A stretch of DNA of 31,724 nucleotides from Chryseosolibacter sp040902445 (lineage in GTDB: Bacteria > Bacteroidota > Bacteroidia > Cytophagales > Cyclobacteriaceae): positions 1 through 31,724 of the forward strand of contig JBBDXJ010000147.1 in the NCBI GenBank assembly GCA_040902445.1. Direction: 5' to 3'. Shown here piece after piece: positions 8,811 through 17,820 of the stretch. The translations under genes were made by a program, and so were the position numbers. The notes beneath the pieces were generated by a model. That model saw nothing but the letters and a program-made list of their open reading frames with translations, was not told the DNA's origin and did not search any database. Position 1 is the stretch's first letter. Each line of letters begins with the position of its first letter.

Positions 8811-9710
8811 CTATTTATTTCTTAGTATCGAATCAATCACCAATTCCAGGGTTGTAACATAATCATCATCAGCCTGATGTTGCTTTCCGTCATTAATAGC
8901 TTGAATAGCATTTGGCAATGGCTCTGGCTCCGGGAGTCCGGTGTCGTTAACACTATACTGACCATCGCGACCACCAAGCTTCCATACAATCAAGTCCAGT
9001 GAGGGTACGATATAAAGACAATGGCCGCCCGATCCGGATTTCCAGTATGCATCGCGCGGTATGTTTTTTTGACCACCATCTGAATTCACGTTGAACTGTA
9101 AACTATAAGGGTAATGCGGGTTATAGGAAGATGCTTTAGACGCGTGTTGAATATATTCCCTTGGCAAAATCTGCGCCGACCCCCATCGCCCTTCATGCAG
9201 TAACATGTAGCAAAAGCGCAGCATGTCAGTGCTTCGGAGCGCAATACCACCGCCACCCGGGGTATGCTTAACAAGTGGGGCATTTTTGTAACCGAATCCC
9301 CAACGCCCCCAGCCCAACGGTATGGCTATATGGGTGTCTAAATAACCCTTCAGTTCCATGCCGGTAACATGACGCAGCATAATGGAAGCGTTGTAGATAG
9401 AGGCTGTTGCATAAGAATAGCCGCCGCCGGGCTCGCACCAAAGTGTTTTTGTTGAAAATGGCTTACCATGTCCGTGACCGTCCTCAAGGCCCAAAGTATA
9501 TCGATCTACCAGGCCATACCATCCATCTGGGCCGGCCGGATCGATGGTGGAAGGTTCTCCGTTCACATACACTGGGTTGTTTCCCCGGATACCGGCTGAA
9601 AAAGATAGCAGCTGTCCTAGTTTGATGTCGGCCATACGAGCATCCGCCAATGGAAACGCCATTGAAGGCATGTATACAGGTGTGAATATTTTCTGGACGC
9701 CAGGCGCCAT
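8811..9710 (-). pseudogene. C-terminal part of a beta-lactamase-fold serine hydrolase
   Basis: About 290 residues match the back part of exported class C/serine-hydrolase-type enzymes. ADIKLGQLLSFSAGI resembles the conserved stretch after the active-site helix. GYSYATASIYNASIM stands at the Y-x-N region, and SGSGGH occupies the place of the third motif. The signal peptide and the SxxK nucleophile motif are absent. Upstream in the same frame the sequence runs directly into DNA that encodes the MFS transporter in another frame, at about 9695-9705. The open frame has a possible ATG at 9710 but the product would lack the catalytic serine. I read it as the surviving 3' part of a gene fused by deletion to the transporter gene. 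An assembly join is the alternative. Confidence 0.75.
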
Positions 9711-10195
9711 CCTGCGAAGCTGATTAAAAATGGCAACAGAAATAATGACAGAGCAGCACCGAATCTTGCACCGGAATGGAATATTCCATTCGCCATTCCC
9801 CTTTCATTCGCAGGTATCCAGTTGTAAAAAGCCCGGGTTGCACCGGGGAAAGCTCCAGCCTCGCCGACCCCGAACAGAAACCTGAATACCAACATGGAAA
9901 CAGCATTCCAGGCCGCACCGGTAAGAGCGGTAAATGAACTCCAGGCAACAACGATCCAGGTAAGCGCTTTTTTAGGGCCGTAATGATCCGCAATCCAACC
10001 AGAGGGAATCTGAAATAAGGCGTAGCCAAATGCAAAGATCCCGAAAATGTAACCCATCATTTGATTGCTGAACCCAAGGTCGGATTGAATTGCGCCACTG
10101 GCAGCAGAAATGCATATCCTATCCATATAAGTATGAACCGTATGAAAAAATAACAACGTAATTAAAATATACCTTTGATGTGTCGGCTTATTCAC
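9617..10195 (-). pseudogene. N-terminal half of an MFS sugar-acid transporter, truncated
   Basis: The first about 165 residues are a good anion:cation symporter/hexuronate-type major facilitator half. They include the TM1 signature YMDR (23-26), GWIADHYGPKKAL as MFS motif A (66-78), RFLFGVGEAGAFPG (105-118) and helices up to GWRLA (165). Such proteins normally continue to about 420 residues. Here the following 27 residues are not transporter-like. They are the serine-hydrolase region read in the wrong frame, ending at a stop at 9617. The missing 3' half means an inactive transporter. The gene follows the racemase-family gene by 41 bases, which places a sugar-acid uptake step in the original operon. 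Confidence 0.8.
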
Positions 10196-10236
10196 GAAAC
10201 AGAATTAGATTAATTACTTAACGGTTCAACCCATCG

Positions 10237-11016
10237 TTACGCATTTCGTGAGCTGGTCGGTCCATAGGACTCCTTTGAAGTGATGAGTTGTGACTGAGGG
10301 GCCGCCTTCACATTCGTTTTGGCGGGCAGTCCTGCGACTACTTGATCTTTCTCCTGTCCAGAGTCAAGCAGCACCCGCGCATAATTAAATCCTGAGTGTC
10401 CTACCTGCAGCATGGGAACTTTGGTATCAAATTTAATCTGTGCCAGGCTGATCTGTCCCAGAACAATTACATCAACCTCGTTCTGAAGTTTTTCAAGTTC
10501 CCGGTAAATAAGTTCATTGTGTTTGTCCACATCCCCTGCAAGCAAATATTGAAATGCTTTTTCGTTGATAACTGTTTTGATGACGATCTCCCTTTTCTGT
10601 TCTTCCGCTTCCATCTTCAGCAAAGCTTGTGTGGCAGGCGCGCTGGTTGGAACCGTAGCCAGGATACCGATGACCTTTCCTTTTGTGACAGCGTCTTTGG
10701 CCATGGGTTCATCGATATTTAAAATGGGCTTATCAATGAATTGCCGGGCCACCCGCGTGCAGGACCCCATCGTGGTACAGGTGCACATCAAAACATCTGC
10801 TCCTGTACTTTCTGCCGCCAGGTAATAATTGATCATCCTTTGGGTCACTGCCTTGGTAGGTCCCCCATTAAGCAGCGACTCCGAAAGCAGGGAATCATCC
10901 ATGATGTTAATAATTTCGACATCGGGATTTTCCTTTAGCCACGGCTCCGCGAATGGTTTGATAACCGATTTATCGTACCAGTTTACGGTGTGTATTAGCG
11001 TCAATTTTTTCAACAT
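10237..11016 (-). CDS. Asp/Glu/hydantoin-racemase-family protein
   Basis: A 259-residue cytoplasmic protein with the two-domain fold of the aspartate/glutamate racemase superfamily. The first motif MCTCTTMGS (77-85) supplies Cys78/Cys80. ILATVPT (118-124) and VIVLGQISLA (183-192) are the start and motif of the second domain. The second catalytic Cys of true racemases is replaced by Gly187-Gln188. One-cysteine members catalyse other reactions, or the family may be a subfamily with a different base, so the substrate is open. It starts 4 bases after the preceding DUF5060/4038-like gene and is followed by the broken transporter, so a role in catabolism of a sugar-derived acid is an inference. Confidence 0.8.
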   Translation of the reverse strand: MLKKLTLIHTVNWYDKSVIKPFAEPWLKENPDVEIINIMDDSLLSESLLNGGPTKAVTQRMINYYLAAESTGADVLMCTCTTMGSCTRVARQFIDKPILNIDEPMAKDAVTKGKVIGILATVPTSAPATQALLKMEAEEQKREIVIKTVINEKAFQYLLAGDVDKHNELIYRELEKLQNEVDVIVLGQISLAQIKFDTKVPMLQVGHSGFNYARVLLDSGQEKDQVVAGLPAKTNVKAAPQSQLITSKESYGPTSSRNA

Positions 11017-11020
11017 CTTT

Positions 11021-12628
11021 TTATTTTTTTAGTAACAGAATTGATTCAGACAATCCGGGAGAGATAAATTCATTTTCATCTTTACGCGTTCTTATTCCCT
11101 GTGCGATATATTTGTTAGCGATGGGGTCAAACCATGTAACTTTGGCGGGAAAAGAAAAATCATCCAGGTTAATTTGAATTGTGTCGGTTTTTGGCAGGTA
11201 TGCCACGAGCAGATCATTGCCGGGGGATTTAGCTAAAGTCATGACGGAGAGTGTATCGGAGCGTTGGTTTAGAATCAAATTGTGTTTAGGTTCAAGTTTC
11301 CACCAATCGATCTCCGCGAAAAATTCCGACATATATTGCATTTGCATTCGGCCCGGATATCGCATGGCTTTCTTCCAATAAGATCCTTTCGTTGAATCCG
11401 TCTCCCAGTTCCACAGTCCAAGGGCACCATATGTGTAACCCAATGAGCCGGAAAGAAAGCTCATATAACCCAATTGACGTGCGTCTTTTGCTGTTCCACG
11501 GTATGCCGGTCCCTTACTTATGTCGATGGTGTCAGCTTCATAATAAGCTTCACCGTTGATCACAGGTTTTTCTCCGCGGCTATAAAGATCAAGATTCCAG
11601 TGAACAGCTTGCCAAACACACCAATTCCTGTTGCCGCGGTTATGGCCACTCTGACACATACTAAAATCCAGATAATCTTCATTGTAATAGCGATCAGCGA
11701 TTACATGACTGAGAGAACGAGAAGGTGTACCTGGATGCTGGGTGATTAAATGACGACTTGTTACATTGTTTAATACATTCCCAACCGTATTTCCCAACTC
11801 CATAAAACGTGAATCAAAAGACGGTGAAAGAACTACAAAGTTGCCACTCATGCGCGCAGTCAGGTTCCTGGCGAAAAGAGAAGCGCTTTCTTCAGAAGGA
11901 TAACGTTCTACCGGTTCCATTAGACCGACGATAAAAACAACTACTCCTTTTTCATTGGCATATTGAACCTTTTTATCAAAGCCATCCCAGTAGGCAGGAT
12001 TCCATTTATTCAGGCCTTTATCAAAAAATGGTGGGTTTCCCCTTACATCTACTGAGTCTCCTCCCCAACTGCTTGCAGGTGAAATCTGAACCACGGAAAT
12101 CTTTTTGTCAGCGCAGTCGTCAATATATATTTTCCAATCTTCAAATGATGCTCGAAGGGGTGCGATCCAAGCGGTTCCACCTACCCAAAGAAAGGGGTCC
12201 ATATTATGAAAGGTAAGATACCGCTTGTTATCGCTGACCCTGAGAAAACCATTTTTATAAAGCGGATTACTTCCATTGTACGGCTCAACCGTAACTTCAC
12301 CGGATTGATTGTGCAAGCCCATATTCGAGGTGTCAGAGCAGGATGTGTTCCAAATCCATTTACCTGCTGATGGAAAGGCGCTGCGGATAATAAAGACTGA
12401 TTGTCCATTCCAAAAACCGGGTGAAGTAAACGTTTCGTTTCCGGGTCCGGTATATTCCACTGAAAGCGAAATATCCTTATATGGGTTGTCATAGGTTCTC
12501 GTGCTCGTCAACTCCATTTCCCAGCTCTCCCAGACATGACGTGCCGGACTTTTTCTCGTATTACACGAAAAAAGTGTTATTAAGAATGTTATCACCAATG
12601 TTAAGCGATTCGGAATTGTATTTGTCAT
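11021..12628 (-). CDS. DUF5060/DUF4038-type glycoside hydrolase lipoprotein
   Basis: A 535-residue lipoprotein (lipobox-like LFSC, Cys22). Residues about 30-115 form a DUF5060-like beta-sandwich (WESWEMEL, WNGQSVFIIRSAFP). Residues about 125-450 form a DUF4038-like TIM barrel with the characteristic FLWVGGTAWI (146-155) and ISVVQISPASSWGG. PVINGEAYYE puts Glu360 at the end of a strand as candidate nucleophile, and Asp272 in SFDSRF is a candidate acid/base. The last about 85 residues look like the small C-terminal beta domain seen in GH140-type apiosidases. GH140 acts on rhamnogalacturonan-II, but the family is broad and I do not assign a substrate. It is closely coupled to the racemase-family gene, 4 bases apart. 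Confidence 0.8.
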   Translation of the reverse strand: MTNTIPNRLTLVITFLITLFSCNTRKSPARHVWESWEMELTSTRTYDNPYKDISLSVEYTGPGNETFTSPGFWNGQSVFIIRSAFPSAGKWIWNTSCSDTSNMGLHNQSGEVTVEPYNGSNPLYKNGFLRVSDNKRYLTFHNMDPFLWVGGTAWIAPLRASFEDWKIYIDDCADKKISVVQISPASSWGGDSVDVRGNPPFFDKGLNKWNPAYWDGFDKKVQYANEKGVVVFIVGLMEPVERYPSEESASLFARNLTARMSGNFVVLSPSFDSRFMELGNTVGNVLNNVTSRHLITQHPGTPSRSLSHVIADRYYNEDYLDFSMCQSGHNRGNRNWCVWQAVHWNLDLYSRGEKPVINGEAYYEADTIDISKGPAYRGTAKDARQLGYMSFLSGSLGYTYGALGLWNWETDSTKGSYWKKAMRYPGRMQMQYMSEFFAEIDWWKLEPKHNLILNQRSDTLSVMTLAKSPGNDLLVAYLPKTDTIQINLDDFSFPAKVTWFDPIANKYIAQGIRTRKDENEFISPGLSESILLLKK

Positions 12629-12924
12629 TGCAATTACTTTATACAGGATTCTGTCTCCTGTCTGTTAGTATCGACATCGTTATACATTTCTCTCATTTTT
12701 TCGTTTAGTTTCATAAAAAGATCTGATCTCAGACGAGGAGTGGACATCGGAAAACACGTCGTGGTCCGGTAATCCCTTTGACGTCATGGCTTCAGGTACC
12801 TTTGTACGGTTAAGGTCGACTCCACAGCCATTCATCATGGTCAGGCAGGTAATCATACAGATCATCTCCTGACATGCAATTCGATGGTGGATGGGATTTT
12901 TCAAATTGAATGACTTACTTACTA
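12629..12924. other. Intergenic region with a doubtful small-gene remnant
   Basis: About 296 bases between two glycosidase-type genes. On the minus strand a frame from ATG 12865 or 12856 to 12680 would give about 60 residues beginning MICMITCLTMMNGCG, with AGGAG 9 bases before the second ATG. In a neighbouring frame about 35 helix-like residues (LFMKLNEKMREMYNDVDTNR) run to a stop near 12615. The two could be pieces of one decayed gene joined by a frameshift, but neither was recognised. No hairpin or promoter stands out. Confidence 0.25.
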
Positions 12925-14352
12925 TTACGTGATTACTACATACCACCCGCTCATGTCAGGAGCGGAGATCTCACGAAAGCTACCACCCTCTATTGGAAAA
13001 CTTTGACCCCATTCACCAGTTTCAATATTTATCCACCTGGCAGTGAATTTTTTCTGATACTTACTTAAATCCAACTTCACATTTCCTCCCTTTGGAAAAT
13101 AAATGATGTACTTTGATCCTTCCATGCAAGTGAGGTAAGCTTCATTAGGTTCCCTGTCTGTCAGCAAATGCATGTGAGGTTCAACTTCCCAAAATCTGAC
13201 CAGATCTTCTACTTTTCTTGTGGCTTTGATGATGCCCCTCGCTTTTTCGTTCAGTCCATTTCCTGCGGGAGGACGATGATGCCGGGCTGAGGCACATCCC
13301 CCGATAACATTCCTGCCAAAGCGCTCGACACCATCCGCATTTGATCCCGATCCAAAACCTAAGTTGCCCCCTCCGTATATCTTGGTATTATTCACAGGAC
13401 GCAGAGCGTATTGATTGCGTTTGTTCATGATCACCTGGAGCGTATCCCAATGTGCCTGGCCGAAATTGCGACTGTTGATCTGGGAGATGTCCATAAAAGT
13501 ATAATACTCCGGTTTTGCGATCAATTCCAGGCATCGATCGCATGAATTCACCTCGAAGAAGCGATCATACATGTCGGTGAGATAAACGTCCTTTCCTTCT
13601 GATTCGGCTTTAGACCGGATATAATCGATCCAGTAATTGCCCCATTCCACCGGCGTGCTTGTCTCATTATTCATGCAATAGAGTACATTTCCATAATCGA
13701 GCGAATAGCTCAGCATTTTGTCAATGAGTTTTTCCTGCAGATCTCTTATCCGGTCAAGCCGCGGATTATACAAAGCCATACCCGGGATCGTGTGAAAAAA
13801 AGGTTGAAGGTCGGCCGACGGATGTTTAGGGTAGTGGTCATCAAAGAGGCTGTCGGATAAAGAATAATTGATATTGTTTGACGGATTGAAAGGATTCTTC
13901 TCCCAAAATTCCCTGGAATAATCAAACCGGTCCCAAACTTCTATCTGTACAATGATGTCCCGTTCATGGGTCAGTTTTAACATTAATTCAAAGCGTTTCC
14001 AGTACTCATCGCTCCACGAATTCAGGTCATATTTCCCATCTTCCAGCCGGCGAAAGGGGCACACGTTTGCCGAGTCCCTGAAGCTCATGGTATTGCGAAT
14101 ATAGTTGCCACCTGCTTCCTTTAATTCATCAAGATGTTGTTCCAGTCCCGCCATCTGAAACAGGTTATCATCATCCGTGCCGCCAAGAAGTAAGACGGGC
14201 TCACCTTTATACTGCCAATACTTTGGATTTTGAGTATAAGGTTTAATAGGACTGTCATATGAGGTATTCTGTGTTGAAGAACAGGAAACAAAACTTAATC
14301 CTGAAAAGAGCATCATCAATACGCTGTTATTTATTTTACTATATATAGCCAT
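12925..14352 (-). CDS. Putative TIM-barrel glycoside hydrolase lipoprotein
   Basis: A 475-residue exported protein with lipobox FVSC (Cys24). LLLGGTDDDNLF (54-65) and the following LDELKEAGGNYIRNTM match the start of GH5/DUF4038-like barrels, where the first strand is followed by a helix and an N-[YF]-[IV]-R strand. VLYCMNNETSTPVEW places Glu230 after Asn at the strand-4 acid/base position. FWEVEPHMHLL (about residues 385-395) and the final 80 residues (GGNVKLDLSKYQKKFTARWI) resemble the small C-terminal beta domain of such enzymes. A second catalytic Glu could not be fixed. It follows the DUF1593 gene by 31 bases. The substrate is unknown, and the best guess is an exo-acting enzyme on plant or algal glycan side chains. 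Confidence 0.7.
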   Translation of the reverse strand: MAIYSKINNSVLMMLFSGLSFVSCSSTQNTSYDSPIKPYTQNPKYWQYKGEPVLLLGGTDDDNLFQMAGLEQHLDELKEAGGNYIRNTMSFRDSANVCPFRRLEDGKYDLNSWSDEYWKRFELMLKLTHERDIIVQIEVWDRFDYSREFWEKNPFNPSNNINYSLSDSLFDDHYPKHPSADLQPFFHTIPGMALYNPRLDRIRDLQEKLIDKMLSYSLDYGNVLYCMNNETSTPVEWGNYWIDYIRSKAESEGKDVYLTDMYDRFFEVNSCDRCLELIAKPEYYTFMDISQINSRNFGQAHWDTLQVIMNKRNQYALRPVNNTKIYGGGNLGFGSGSNADGVERFGRNVIGGCASARHHRPPAGNGLNEKARGIIKATRKVEDLVRFWEVEPHMHLLTDREPNEAYLTCMEGSKYIIYFPKGGNVKLDLSKYQKKFTARWINIETGEWGQSFPIEGGSFREISAPDMSGWYVVIT

Positions 14353-14383
14353 TTTTAATTATTTAGTAGGCTGCAAATCTTAG

Positions 14384-15790
14384 CTAAGGTTTTACCAGTA
14401 CTATAAATCTTTTGTAAGATGTGAGCGCTGGCTTGCCATTATCGGTAACCTCAAGAACTATATGGATGGTTTGTGGTGATGGAACAGTTGGCGCGGTAAA
14501 GAATGCCACTCTTCCTGTCGCTTTTAGCGGAGGGAGCACGCCCGTATAGGTGCCGGCTTCCGGATAAAAATACCAGTTAAAACGAAGCTCGTTATTATCC
14601 GGATCAGAAGCCGCCGGAGAGGTAAGTTTTGCTTGCTTACCCGCGTGAGTAATCAATTCTTTTACGTTTATATCTAATCGCGGAGCATGGTTAGCATCCT
14701 GAAAAGGTTTTACGCACCAGTCCAGCCGCGCCTCAAAATCAGCCTGCCACGCAGGACGCCAACGGTACAAAGCTGCCATCCGTGGATCCATGTCTGTTTT
14801 GAAATTGGCAATGCTATCAATGGCTTCAACCCAAAGGTTTTTTGCTGTACTATCCCTTTTAAACCGGCCACTCCAATTTCCCCACTCCGGATGTTCCGGG
14901 TCGTTTAATCCATTGCTAAGTAAAAATAGAAATGAGGGTGTATCCCCTTCCTTAATACCATTTACACGCCCCAACGCTCTTCCCCAGATATCACCGCCTC
15001 TGTAATGTGTATAGAGCGCCCCCAGTGGACCGTGGTTATTTCGAATATTGGTTTCTACCCACGCCGACCTTACCAATGTTGTATCACCACCACGGTACAT
15101 GCCGCGGATGCCATGATGCCGGAAAATAACGAATAACCCGGGAAATTGCTCTCTGATCCAGGGACCCGTTGCATCCTGGTCATACACCGCATGCACCCGC
15201 AGTTTGGCAATAAATTCTTTTACCTGATCCGGAGTGCGTGTAGCCCTTACGTTCCAGAGCGCCTGCGCTAAATCAGCCGATCCGCCCCAGATGGCTATCC
15301 ATACGGGCCGGGGATCCTCTTTATCCACTACATTGATGATCCAATCAGAACCTTCCGTGTCTTTACCCTCGCCTATACTTTCATCGACCGGTACTTGTGG
15401 ACTGGCAATAGGGGTGCCTTTTTTTACGCGTCCCGATAACTGGTTGGCCGAAGGATAATTTTTGTCGTGCAACAACAAGTTAGGATGAACCTTATCATAG
15501 GAATCTAAGACTTGTTTGATTAATTCAGGTCTTGTTCGCTGGCCATGACGCAGGTTGGAAGTCGCAATCAGACCTTCTATTTCTAACTCATTGGAATATA
15601 ACATCAATCGAACCATTGACTGGCTATCATCAGGCTCACCCTCTTCGTGCAAAAAAGCAGAAATGTCAGTTAATATAATTAAACGCGGCTTATTGGTTCT
15701 CTGAGCGCCCTGACCCCATGCTGCTTCGGTGACCACGTTGCTGATCAGATAAACCAATATGAACAGCCAGAAATATTTATCCAAAATCAT
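14384..15790 (-). CDS. DUF1593 (Sde182-like) secreted protein
   Basis: A 468-residue secreted protein with an N-terminal signal helix ending near WGQG (28). RLIILTDIS and GEPDDSQSMVRLMLYSNEL (51-69) are the hallmark of the DUF1593/Sde182 nucleoside-hydrolase-like domain, whose acidic residues would bind calcium in true nucleoside hydrolases. IWGGSADLAQALW (about 168-180) and WGNWSGRF continue the domain. From about 385 a beta-sandwich with SDPDNNELRFNWYFYPEAG forms the usual C-terminal module. Sde182 is described as a cellulose-binding protein, and relatives sit in many glycan loci with untested activity. It is the first enzyme-type gene after the DUF3823 gene and lies behind a strong hairpin. 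Confidence 0.88.
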   Translation of the reverse strand: MILDKYFWLFILVYLISNVVTEAAWGQGAQRTNKPRLIILTDISAFLHEEGEPDDSQSMVRLMLYSNELEIEGLIATSNLRHGQRTRPELIKQVLDSYDKVHPNLLLHDKNYPSANQLSGRVKKGTPIASPQVPVDESIGEGKDTEGSDWIINVVDKEDPRPVWIAIWGGSADLAQALWNVRATRTPDQVKEFIAKLRVHAVYDQDATGPWIREQFPGLFVIFRHHGIRGMYRGGDTTLVRSAWVETNIRNNHGPLGALYTHYRGGDIWGRALGRVNGIKEGDTPSFLFLLSNGLNDPEHPEWGNWSGRFKRDSTAKNLWVEAIDSIANFKTDMDPRMAALYRWRPAWQADFEARLDWCVKPFQDANHAPRLDINVKELITHAGKQAKLTSPAASDPDNNELRFNWYFYPEAGTYTGVLPPLKATGRVAFFTAPTVPSPQTIHIVLEVTDNGKPALTSYKRFIVLVKP

Positions 15791-15928
15791 AATATTGTAA
15801 AAAGGAAAATAAATAATGTGATCAGCGAATATTCTGATGGGTGATTGGATAGGCTTCGGAGCTCATGCTACGAATCGACTCTTTCTCCCTGGCCGAATCC
15901 ATAGTCGCTACATGACTATAGCAGTATT

Positions 15929-15960
15929 CCTCAGAGTCCCGGAGACCGGTGACTCTGAGG
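15929..15960 (-). terminator. Strong hairpin downstream of the DUF3823 gene
   Basis: A perfect 10-bp stem (CCTCAGAGTC at 15929-15938 with 15951-15960) is extended by a CCGG/CCGG inner helix around a three-base loop, with one bulged base. On the minus strand it lies about 52 bases past the DUF3823 stop and is followed by AATACTGC, with no T-tract. It may be a Rho-type end, a processing or stability hairpin, or an attenuator between the SusD-side genes and the enzyme genes. A weaker 6-bp hairpin (ATAGTC/GACTAT, 15901-15919) follows directly. Confidence 0.5.
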
Positions 15961-16012
15961 GGGATAACAATATTCCCATTAATGCAAACCTTACCCACCA
16001 CACACGGTCTTA

Positions 16013-16702
16013 CTACTGGGTTGTAATAACAATCTGCTCACTGTAATTAAAACCGCTTGCACCGGTGGCTTGTGCTCCAATCCGTATATAATATTTGGTG
16101 TTTGAGGTCAGACCGGTAACCGAAGCATTGCCCGCGTTTGTACCCAACGATACATTTTTTGAATGGTAAAAAGGTCCTGATCCTGTGCTGGCGTCCGGAA
16201 AGGGGTTAGTACTACAATACAACTCACGTTTTGAGACTACTTTCCCATCGTTTGGCGTTAGGTCGTAACTAATATCCACAGTTGATGCTGTCGGGCTTCC
16301 TGCAACAACTGGCTGGCTTATGCTTATGAAAGGGACAACAATCAGATCATTTTGAACGACCTTCTCTTTTGAAAAATCAATAAGAAGCGTATCTGTCGTC
16401 ATCGAAACCGGCCCTGCAATCCAAATTTTGTATTCTTTAGGATATAATTTGGTATGCTGGTAAGTTCCATCGCCTTTGACGCGCATGTCTGTTGATACCT
16501 GATCGCCTTCTCCAAGGGCTTTGACGACGAGGTTTGTGTTGGTAATGCTACCGGCTACAACATTGTCATTCTGATCCTTTACAGTCCCGGAGATGGCACC
16601 GTCAAATCCAAAATCAACTATTGTTTCGTCATCACAGCTTGTTACCCCTATAAACATTATCAGGCACAAGATCAAAACCTTTATTTTATCTAATATTTTC
16701 AT
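16013..16702 (-). CDS. DUF3823 SusD-associated lipoprotein
   Basis: A 229-residue lipoprotein (TSC lipobox, Cys23) with a DDE-rich start after the Cys, typical of surface-exposed Bacteroidota lipoproteins. Residues about 34-125 form the carboxypeptidase-regulatory-like beta domain of DUF3823 (ISGTVKDQNDNVV, KGDGTYQHTKLYPKEYKI). Residues about 126-229 form a fibronectin-III-like domain ending VTGLTSNTKYYIRIGAQ. The family is nearly always encoded directly after susD, as here with 20 bases between them. It probably binds glycan or supports the SusCD complex at the cell surface. Confidence 0.88.
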   Translation of the reverse strand: MKILDKIKVLILCLIMFIGVTSCDDETIVDFGFDGAISGTVKDQNDNVVAGSITNTNLVVKALGEGDQVSTDMRVKGDGTYQHTKLYPKEYKIWIAGPVSMTTDTLLIDFSKEKVVQNDLIVVPFISISQPVVAGSPTASTVDISYDLTPNDGKVVSKRELYCSTNPFPDASTGSGPFYHSKNVSLGTNAGNASVTGLTSNTKYYIRIGAQATGASGFNYSEQIVITTQ

Positions 16703-16722
16703 AATGGTTCTCCGTTAAAAGG

Positions 16723-17820
16723 TTAATACAAGGGGTTTTCAACTAAGTCCGGGTTATTATCAATCCTTGCGTTAGTGATAGGATTATAGTAATGCTCCGG
16801 TCTGAAAACACGCGTGAAAGATTCACAGTCGAACGGGATAAAATAATATTGTCCGCTTTCATAATGAAAGATGATCTGCAATCCCTGAAATCTTTTGCTT
16901 AGCACGCTCTGTCCGGTTCTCCATCTGCGCAAGTCCCAGTAGCGATGATCACCTTCAAAGCCCAGCTCAGATCTCCTTTCCGTTCTCACTTTGTCGAGTG
17001 TTATAGTAGATTCATCAACCTGGCTTATTCCTGCTCTGCTACGAGTCATGTTTAAGGCAGTAACGGCATCGGTCAGGTTTCCCATTTCAAACTCGGCTTC
17101 AGCTTTCGTGAGGTACATTTCCGCAAGACGGAAAACGATCCAGTTGCTTTTACTTTGATTTTCAGGAATTTTTGTAGCGGTATCATCAATATATTTTTTT
17201 ATGATAAATCCGGAATTTGTGCTGAAATCATCTTTTGTTTGGGACCTGGAATCCAAACCTGTTGCCGGAACACCTTGATGGGTTGAATTGGGATTGCGGA
17301 TCACGGAAGCGGGATTCGGTGTAACGCTCGGATCAATACCTTCATACGTCAGCACTGTTCCCGAAGCCCATGAATCACCCTGAAAGAATACAGTGGCGAA
17401 TAACCTTGGGTCCTTGTTAGCAAAGGGTTCAGCTCCATTATTGTATAACTGACCGGGACCAAAGACGGGCTGGGTGGCCGATCCGTCAATATTTTCGTAT
17501 CCGAGTATGAAGTCCAGCATAGGGTTGCCCGTCCCCCCTCTTACTGCCCATTGATTGGGCCCCTGCCAGGCATCCCAGCTATGGGTGACGTTTACACCAT
17601 CATATGGTTTTTCAAAAATGATCTCACTATTATTTTCAGTCACGAAGATTTTTCGATAGTTCTCAATTTTATCGGCCGGCAGAGCATTGTAGAGGGAATA
17701 TTGCATAGAATTAATAACGGCATCCGCCGCTGCGCTGGCTTTTGTATAATAATCATTGGCCTTTCCCGAAGTAATACCGACTAATCCGTCAATCTGAACA
17801 GTTCCATATTTTGCAATGGG
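16723..17820 (-). pseudogene. RagB/SusD family protein, N-terminal half deleted
   Basis: The frame from about 17820 to the stop at 16723 encodes about 365 residues of SusD. It opens with IAKYGTVQIDGLVGI, a mid-protein SusD segment, and continues through SNWIVFRLAEMYLTKAEAEF, LNMTRSRAG and RSELGFEGDHRYWDLRRW to the usual C-terminal region. SusD proteins have about 500-600 residues. The signal peptide, lipobox and first TPR-like repeats are missing. Upstream the DNA is the ECF sigma gene in another frame, with the join at about 17816-17824. An internal ATG at 17706 could start 327 residues but without an export signal, so a functional surface SusD is unlikely. The whole susC gene that should precede it is also absent. 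Confidence 0.82.
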
